A stretch of DNA of 64,000 nt from Armillaria gallica. Lineage: Eukaryota > Basidiomycota > Agaricomycetes > Agaricales > Physalacriaceae. A program made the position numbers and the translations under genes. The notes under the pieces were generated by a model. That model had not been told where the DNA came from, ran no database searches, and saw only the letters and a program-made list of their open reading frames with translations. The stretch covers positions 7,316,001 to 7,380,000 of the forward strand of contig JBANDB010000003.1 of the NCBI GenBank assembly GCA_037576215.1. Reading direction: 5' to 3'. Positions 57,875-64,000 of the stretch are shown here, piece after piece (position 1 is the first letter of the stretch; every line of letters begins with the position of its first letter).

Positions 57875-59492
57875 ATGAATCGGACACTGCCTAATGGGAT
57901 TCAACCTTCAGTGGCTCCTGATGTCTTCTGGCAACCCCATCAGCTGTTTCCTCCACCAATTCTGCCTTATCCCCCACATTCTTCGCAATCATTTCCTCCT
58001 GCTTGGCTTCCAGCTCCAGCTCCTCCTGGTTTGCAACCCCCGTTACCTCCGTTTGTGCCGCATGGATGTCTGGGACCTTTTTTAAATAATTCTTTTGATT
58101 CTTCTTCTCATTTTGCTCCTTCTGGCTTGTTTCCATCTCACCCTACATTTCCAGTAGATACCCAACCTCAACATCATCAGCATCCTGCAGTTCCTCCTTC
58201 TACCCAGTGGCACCCGCAGCCTGCCTTTTTTCCTTCTGTTCCTCATAATGTACCTCATAATAACGTTCACCATCAAACACAACCATCTTACACCAATACT
58301 TCTCAAAACAATAATACCACAAATAACTATAATGTCAATCCAAATAATAATACCGTCCCTTTACCTTACCAGCATTATACCAATTTACATACTTTTTCTT
58401 TGAATCATTCTACTTCTATCCTGATGACGACGTCCATCATGCAGCTAACGGGATGCATGACCTGGACACACTGGCTCACTGGAGTCAAGTCAGCAGCCAA
58501 CATTCTCAGTGTACTTCCACATATTATCAAGGATTCCCCCGACTTCGTTACGACGGATCCTTTGCGTAGGGCTTCCTATCCTCCTGTGGTTGATCAATGG
58601 TCTTCCCAGCAGGATTGGGAAGTACATCTGGTGTGGCAGTGATGTGATGCTGTCATGATGCACCTCTTGACTTCTAGGCTCTCTGATGAAGTTTCATCTG
58701 TCATTCCAATAATAGATGATCTTCGTAACACTGGCACCATTTTTACTGCTCAAGATATGCTAGCCTGCTTGCACTGACATTTTGGCCTTGGGGACTACAT
58801 ACAGGTGAATGTGGTGATGGAGTCTCTCTGCTCATTCACAACAGACATGTGTAATATTCAGCGATATACGCAGCATTGGCATATGACCATTCTTGCTCTA
58901 CATGCCGAAAACTACCCCATTGTTTACATTGAGGCAGTTCTCACTTTCATGTGTAATCTTCCAGAGGAAGATCGTGGTTGGTTCATGGCCCTTTGTCAAG
59001 AGGTCACTCAAGACTGTGGCATGTACTCTACCAACATCGGTTACGAGTATCTTCTATCGATTGTATCAAGGGTTACTGATCTCGATACTCAATGGCATCT
59101 CTTGAAACTGTCCAAGCGATCTCACCGTCCTAAATGCGACATCTGCAGCCTACAGAGCCATTCCACTGAACAACATGATCCCTCTAAGCAATGCGCTTCT
59201 GATTCTTCTTCCACTTCAAAATCCTCCACCCAATCTAATCATCGTCCCTCTACTTGCCCTCCTGATCATCCATCATCTCATAGAGCAAACCTCGCAGACT
59301 CCTGTGATGCCGGATCCTCAGATAGTGATGGATCTTTGCCGGATGCAGATGTTTACGCAAACGTCGCAGAGTTACCTGATTCCCAATGTACCGTCGATAC
59401 CCTTAACAAAGACAAGTTTTTCATTTGCTCGAGTGCGATTGTCATAAGCCCTTCGATTGACTCTTCCACACTTTATTTCGACGCCTTGGCGG
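57875..59492 (+). pseudogene. gag: Ty1/copia Gag, interrupted
   Basis: A single reading frame starts at ATG 57875 (MNRTLPNGIQPSVAPDVFW). It has a long Pro/His/Asn-rich N-terminus, then a gag helical region (WLTGVKSAANILSVLPHIIKDSP ... MTILALHAENYPIVYIEAVLTF) and a zinc-knuckle-like CDICSLQSH in which the last Cys of the usual C-x2-C-x4-H-x4-C is replaced. Two in-frame TGA codons (58640-58642 and 58775-58777) break it; both fall where Arg would fit. The frame is then cut at about 59493 by an inserted copy of the LTR-like block. Gag would package element RNA; this copy cannot. Confidence 0.75.
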
Positions 59493-60453
59493 TGACATGC
59501 TTGAAAAGCATTCACACGTGTAATTTTGCAAAATGTATCAATACATACATTTTATAAGACCTAGATACCAAAGCAATGAGATATACCTTAGAGCGCAGGG
59601 TACTAAGTGCAGACAATAAAGTTCCTTGAGTGATGCTTGGTGGAGCACAAGGCTTAACTGCAGAGTGATACCATAAGGGTCACACTAAGTCTAAAGCCCC
59701 AGCACTTGACACTGAGTACACTGACAATGCACAGAAGACGTGCACTAAGAATGGAACCAGCAAAGCTCAGGAGATAATTGATACTTCATGCCACCTTGAT
59801 CTATGATGCATGAGGCACTGCCATGTGGGGAACTAGCGCTCTAGACCTCAGAATGTTTAGAATTGAAGTAAGACCGATGTCTCTGACTTTGGCCAATGCG
59901 CGCGAGGCCTAGACTAGATGCTGGTGGTCCTAGAAGACCATGAAAATCACTAGAAGATATTATTACCATAAATAAGAGTTGCGGGGTAGGCTACAACTCC
60001 GAGGAAATACTAGGCGACATCAGTACGTGCAAATAGCATGGTTAACCGATGTTGCACAGCTGAGATACCAGGATCTGGCCCCGAGCCGGAGCTCTGAGTA
60101 AGTGCCAAGCAATGGTGTGATTATGGCAACATGCCCAGGACTCAGGAAAGGAAGTTCTGCCAGTCAAGAGTTACTATTTAAGGTTGTATTAATATGTAGA
60201 GCACATAGTATAAATACCATAGTGTAGTAATAGTGTACAAGTTTCAGACCCCCATTGTAGTCATGCGCAAGCCTTCAGCTTGACGCCCTAGCAGCAGGAC
60301 TAGTTTGTAACTTCAAGTGAGAGAATAGACCGAGAATTGATATCATACTGAGTGAATTGAGTTGCGCACAAGGCATAGAAAGCTTAGTGGGGGACTTGTT
60401 TAGCAGGGGACTTGCCTAGTGGGGACTCGTGTATGGTTTGAGTGATTGGTTGA
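59493..60453 (+). repeat. LTR-like block, copy 2, inserted in copia gag-pol
   Basis: Diverged, CpG-poorer copy of 42066-43045 with the same ends (cggtgacatgcttgaaaagc ... gattggttgactg). It separates the copia gag frame from the protease part of pol and shifts the frame. A possible 5-bp duplication is TGGCG against TGGTG, but it is not certain. It looks like a solo LTR of an element represented elsewhere by the 42-kb block. Confidence 0.65.
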
Positions 60454-63400
60454 CTGATGGTGCCCTCATTGCTTTACCAAACATGATCAAGATACTTTTT
60501 GATTCTGGGTGTACTGCACACATTTTCAAGGATAAGAGGTACTTCTGGTCTTACAGAGAAGATGAGGCTGTCGATGTCAAGACTGCGAACTGTGGTGTCC
60601 TCAGCACCAAAGCTCGTGGTGAGATTTGCATATGTGTTTGTTGCACCAACAGCAAGCATGTTGTGGTTTGCCTTCTGGATTGCCTTCATGCGCCCGATGT
60701 GCCCATGAACCTGATTTTGGTTGGTGCACTTACAGAGTGGAAGATGTTCCTGATATTTGGGAACAACTGGATGTCCATCAATTTTCCGAAGGATCACCCT
60801 TCTCTGGCTGGCGTTCAGTTTTCGGCAAACATTGTTGGTCGACTATCATTTCTGGATTGTGAGCTCCTTGAGCCTCCTGTAGATCCCTCTCTTGACTCTT
60901 GCTCTGTTGCTATGCCTGAACCGTTCCAGCATACAAAACCCTCATGTCACACCTGGCATTGCCGACTTGGTCATCCTGGGCAGGATCTCACTTCTGAAAT
61001 TCTAAGTGGGAATGCCGTTACTGGTATCATCGTTCATGGCTCAAAAACAAAACTTATTTGTCCCTCTTGCCTGGTAGGCAAACATGTGCAGAAGCCTTAC
61101 GAGCATAATGGCCACCATGCTGAGTTTGTAAATGAACTCGTACATGTTGACACCTGCGGCCCTTTTCCTACAGCCTCACCCCAGGGTGCCCGATATTTTT
61201 TCACCATGCTGGAGGACAAGACTACCACTGCCGCTGTCCACATGATGAAGAGGAAGAATGAGGCTTTCAAGCATTTCGAGTTGATGATCGCTAAATGGGA
61301 GCGTATCTCTGGTCATCCAGTGATGTTCATGCGATCTGATAATGCTCTGGAATTTGTGGATAGCAAGATGGGGGAGTACCTAAGAAAAAAGGGTATTTGG
61401 CATCAAGTTTGTGTGCCATATGCACATGAGCAAAACAGTAAAATCGAGAGATTTATCCAGATGGTTGAAGAACATGCCTTGATGATGCTGGCACATTCTG
61501 GTCTTCTGGCTTCTTTCCTGGCCAATGCTATTCTGACTTCTGCTTACCTCTACATGCGCCTTCCTAACTCTTCTATTCCAAAAGGTACCACTCCCTTTGA
61601 ACAGTTGCACTTGAGGAAACCAGATCTTTCCCACCTTCATGTATGGGGGTGTCGTTGTTGGGTCAACATCCCCCACGAGAAACATGTCAAAGGTGGATTG
61701 AAGATGTTTGAGGGTATTTTTGTCTGGTACGAGGAAGATCATGTTGGCTGGTGGGTACGTGATCTGAAAGGGAAGTATCATTTCTTGAGAGATGTTGAGT
61801 TCGACAAGGACACCCCAGGTAAACTCAGTTCAAAATGCAGGATGGTCGATCCTCCTTCTGATATCCCTGCTGATGAGTCACTTCCTAATGATTCCCCTCC
61901 CCTTTCCTCCCCCAAACCTGTTTGCTCTGTCAAGCCTACTAAAAAGGGTGTCACGTGGCAACAGCAGCTTCTTGAGACCAAGAAACGTGCTGCACAATGC
62001 CATCATACTCCCGCTGTGAGAGCTGCTGTGGATGCTGCAGCTCTTGTTGTGGCTAACTCCATTGCACTGCCAGATGAGTATTTTTCTTTGGATTCTTTGG
62101 ACTCATGCATGGCTACTTCCCATTCCACTGTGTTCCTAACTCATGCTCTTCCTTATTGCTCTGCGGTGCCTCAGGTCTGGGACCTATCAAAGCCACCTGC
62201 TACATATCAGGAAGCTGTTGCATGCTTGGATCACAGCAAGTGGCTTGTTGCGATGGATACCGAAAAGGCTGCGATGGATGAGAAGGGTGTTTTTGATCCT
62301 GCACCCATTCAGACCTTGCCTGCTGGTAAGAAAGCAATAGGACTTTGCTGGGTGTTCATCTGGAAAGACACTCCTGATGGGAAAGTTGCTAAAGCTAGGA
62401 TTGTAGCTCAGGGTCATTTGCAATGCCCTGATGACTATGGGAACACATATGTGCCTGTTGCAAAATTGACCAGCATTCGCATTCTTCTTGCCTACACTGC
62501 TCATGAGGATCTTGAGTTGTTTACTTTCAATGTGTGGACTGCCTTTCTGAATGTGCCTCTTCATGAAGAAGTATACTCAAAACAGATCCCTGGCTATCCC
62601 CTTGAAATTTCTTCTGCCTCCCAACATCTTTGCAAAGCTATATATGGTCTTAAACAGTCCCCACATAAATGGTTCAAGGAATTTTCTTCTGTTCTTTGTT
62701 CTCTCGGACTTGTCTCTTGCCCAGTGGATGAAGCTGTTTTCACTGGTTGTTGGTTGGCATCTTGCCCTCATCCAGTTGTTCCTATGCCCATCGATGGCTC
62801 GGACATTTACATCATCATTCCTATTCATGTCGATAATGATCTTTGCGCCATGAATTCAACATCCCTCTACGCTTGGCTTGTTGACGAGCTCAACAAGCAT
62901 TTTTCTATCAAAGACATGGGTGCTGCTTCCATGTTCTTGGGCATCTGGATTGAGCATGACCGTGTCGTGAGGAAACTTTGGCTCTTGCAAAAGCATTTTG
63001 TGTTGGACCTTCTAGCGACTCACAACATGCTCCAGTGCACAAAGTCTTCTGTTCCCCTACATGTGAAGCTTGATAAGCTCATGCCTATGGCTGAAAACAT
63101 GTTGCCCGATGTTGCAGATTTTGACATCCAGACACTGTATCAAAGTCTAATGGGTTCCTACATCTATCTCACTGTAACTACGTGTCCTGACCTCGCTTTC
63201 ACTGTGATGGCTCTTGGCCAGTTCAATGCTTCCCCAAATCAAGCACTGCTTAGTGCTGCCAAAGGTGTTCTGTGTTATCTGAATGCAACTGCTGATTGGG
63301 CACTCGAGTATGGGGGTGGTTTCCAGCAGGAAAGGGTTGGTCCAGATGCAGTTGTTTGCTCTGATCTGGCCCTCATTGATGCTGATTGGGCATCTGATGA

Positions 63401-63478
63401 ATGTGACAGAAAAAGTGTCTCAGGATATGGTGTTTTCCTATATGGTGGCCTTGTGGCTTGGTTGAGTGTCAAACAGAA
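60454..63478 (+). pseudogene. pol: Ty1/copia Pol: protease, integrase, reverse transcriptase
   Basis: The long open frame (60429-63494) begins inside the inserted block. Element sequence starts near DGALIALPN. Order: protease (LFDSGCTAHIF), GAG-pre-integrase zinc region (WHCRLGHPG ... CPSCLVGKH), integrase core with Asp (VHVDTCGPFP), Asp (RSDNALEF) and Glu (SKIERF), then RVT_2 (AIGLCWVFIWKDTPDGKVAKARIVAQGH). Integrase before RT defines Ty1/copia. The two RT metal-binding positions are changed: FDVKTAFL appears as FNVWTAFL (Asn701, numbered from 60429) and YVDD appears as HVDN (Asn803). RNase H starts (AFTVMALGQFNAS ... DADWASDECDRKSVSGYGVFL) but is cut by a repeat at about 63478. The copy is inactive. 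Confidence 0.88.
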
Positions 63479-63905
63479 ATTCCGAGTCCTATGAATATAG
63501 GTATTCGGTCATTATACCATCCCAATTCGCATTTTTTGATTGTTTATCATGGCGTTTGCTGTAGCATTCTACCTGGCTTTGCTGTGGGAACGTTTTGGCA
63601 AGATTCATCATTTTCCTGGGATTCTTTTGCTTTTCTTATCACCAGCTTTTTTTCATCTGGTTTTTTTTGATAACGAACCACCACCTGATGGCAACAACGA
63701 TTCCATTCAAGAGTATGCCACAATGACAGTGAAGTATTCGGAGAACACCCAACAATATTCCTTGTGATATACAATGGAGAATTTCTACTGGTATGTAAAC
63801 TGATTTTACTCCATGGTTTGAACTCAATGTATCACAGGTTTCCCTACTCATTTATCCACATAAAGTTCTTTCAGAAAATGAGAGTGAGAGACAACATGAA
63901 CAAGA
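63479..63905 (-). repeat. Dispersed repeat D, copy 2, truncating the copia pol
   Basis: Reverse complement of about 31310-31735, beginning attccgagtcctat directly after the copia codons for SVKQK. It removes the conserved SSTEAEY part of RNase H. It continues toward the window edge; sequence after about 63905 has no recognised match. Confidence 0.7.
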
Positions 63906-64000
63906 CAACAGCAGCCTTGGAACGAGGAGAAAGAGAACCAAAGCCAACATCGGACCGATGACGACGAGCCAGAAGTTGGACCGAACTTGCCAGCCTACTT

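Noticed and set aside
7464..58777. TGA recoding (TGA as a sense codon) to explain many in-frame TGA codons
   Set aside because: The neighbouring small genes and the transposase use TGA as a terminal stop, and affected frames carry other lesions, so CpG decay is simpler.

Overview
The window looks like a repeat-dense, gene-poor region of an Agaricomycete (mushroom-type basidiomycete) nuclear genome. The reasons are short 47-78 nt spliceosomal introns with GTATGT/GTAAGT donors, a chromodomain Ty3 retrotransposon, a KDZ transposase fragment with a CxC2 zinc cluster, a transposase resembling the Agaricomycete Plavaka/CACTA-like group, and a fungal DUF6570/Helitron_like_N Rep protein. These family calls come from motif reading only; no search was run.

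Region 1 (1-20.1 kb). A small host gene for a secreted cupredoxin begins at 2481 and ends at 20070. It is split by one 17,047-bp insertion (2569-19615) with perfect 24-bp terminal inverted repeats and a TA target duplication. Removing the insertion and one TA restores a frame-consistent 142-codon gene with two 56-nt introns and all four type-1 copper ligands. All genes of the inserted element lie on the minus strand: a long DUF6570 + HUH/Y2 Rep (Helitron-type replication initiator without its Pif1 helicase) followed by two or three small intron-containing genes. No DDE transposase is visible. The Rep gene is itself interrupted by a complete Ty3 chromovirus (7635-17039) with identical 397-bp LTRs and a perfect 5-bp duplication (AGCAT). 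This retrotransposon carries gag, protease-RT-RNase H, integrase-chromodomain and an extra sense ORF between integrase and the 3' LTR.

Region 2 (20.1-34.6 kb). A mosaic of dispersed, diverged repeats, including a regular 20-bp minisatellite at 30251-30590, and one small two-exon membrane-protein gene (33076-33456).

Region 3 (34.6-42 kb). A 1.6-kb-arm, nearly perfect inverted repeat with a 128-bp centre, a second copy of the 29-31 kb repeat, and a KDZ transposase N-terminal fragment.

Region 4 (42-46.8 kb). A CpG-rich, LTR-like block followed by an array of six tRNA T-arm (B-box)-like motifs, then repeats.

Region 5 (46.8-56.5 kb). A decayed 9.7-kb DNA transposon with matched terminal inverted repeats and an 8-bp duplication (CTTGTATG). 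It holds a divergent gene pair (transposase and companion), a nested 1.5-kb TIR element and an intact-looking 96-codon gene.

Region 6 (57-64 kb). A Ty1/copia element broken by two in-frame TGA codons, an inserted copy of the 42-kb LTR-like block, Asp-to-Asn changes at two RT catalytic positions, and a repeat insertion that removes its 3' end.

Themes: transposons are nested in transposons. The in-frame stops that could be placed in long frames are all TGA, and much of 32-60 kb is visibly CpG-poor. This fits CpG methylation and deamination as the decay process.
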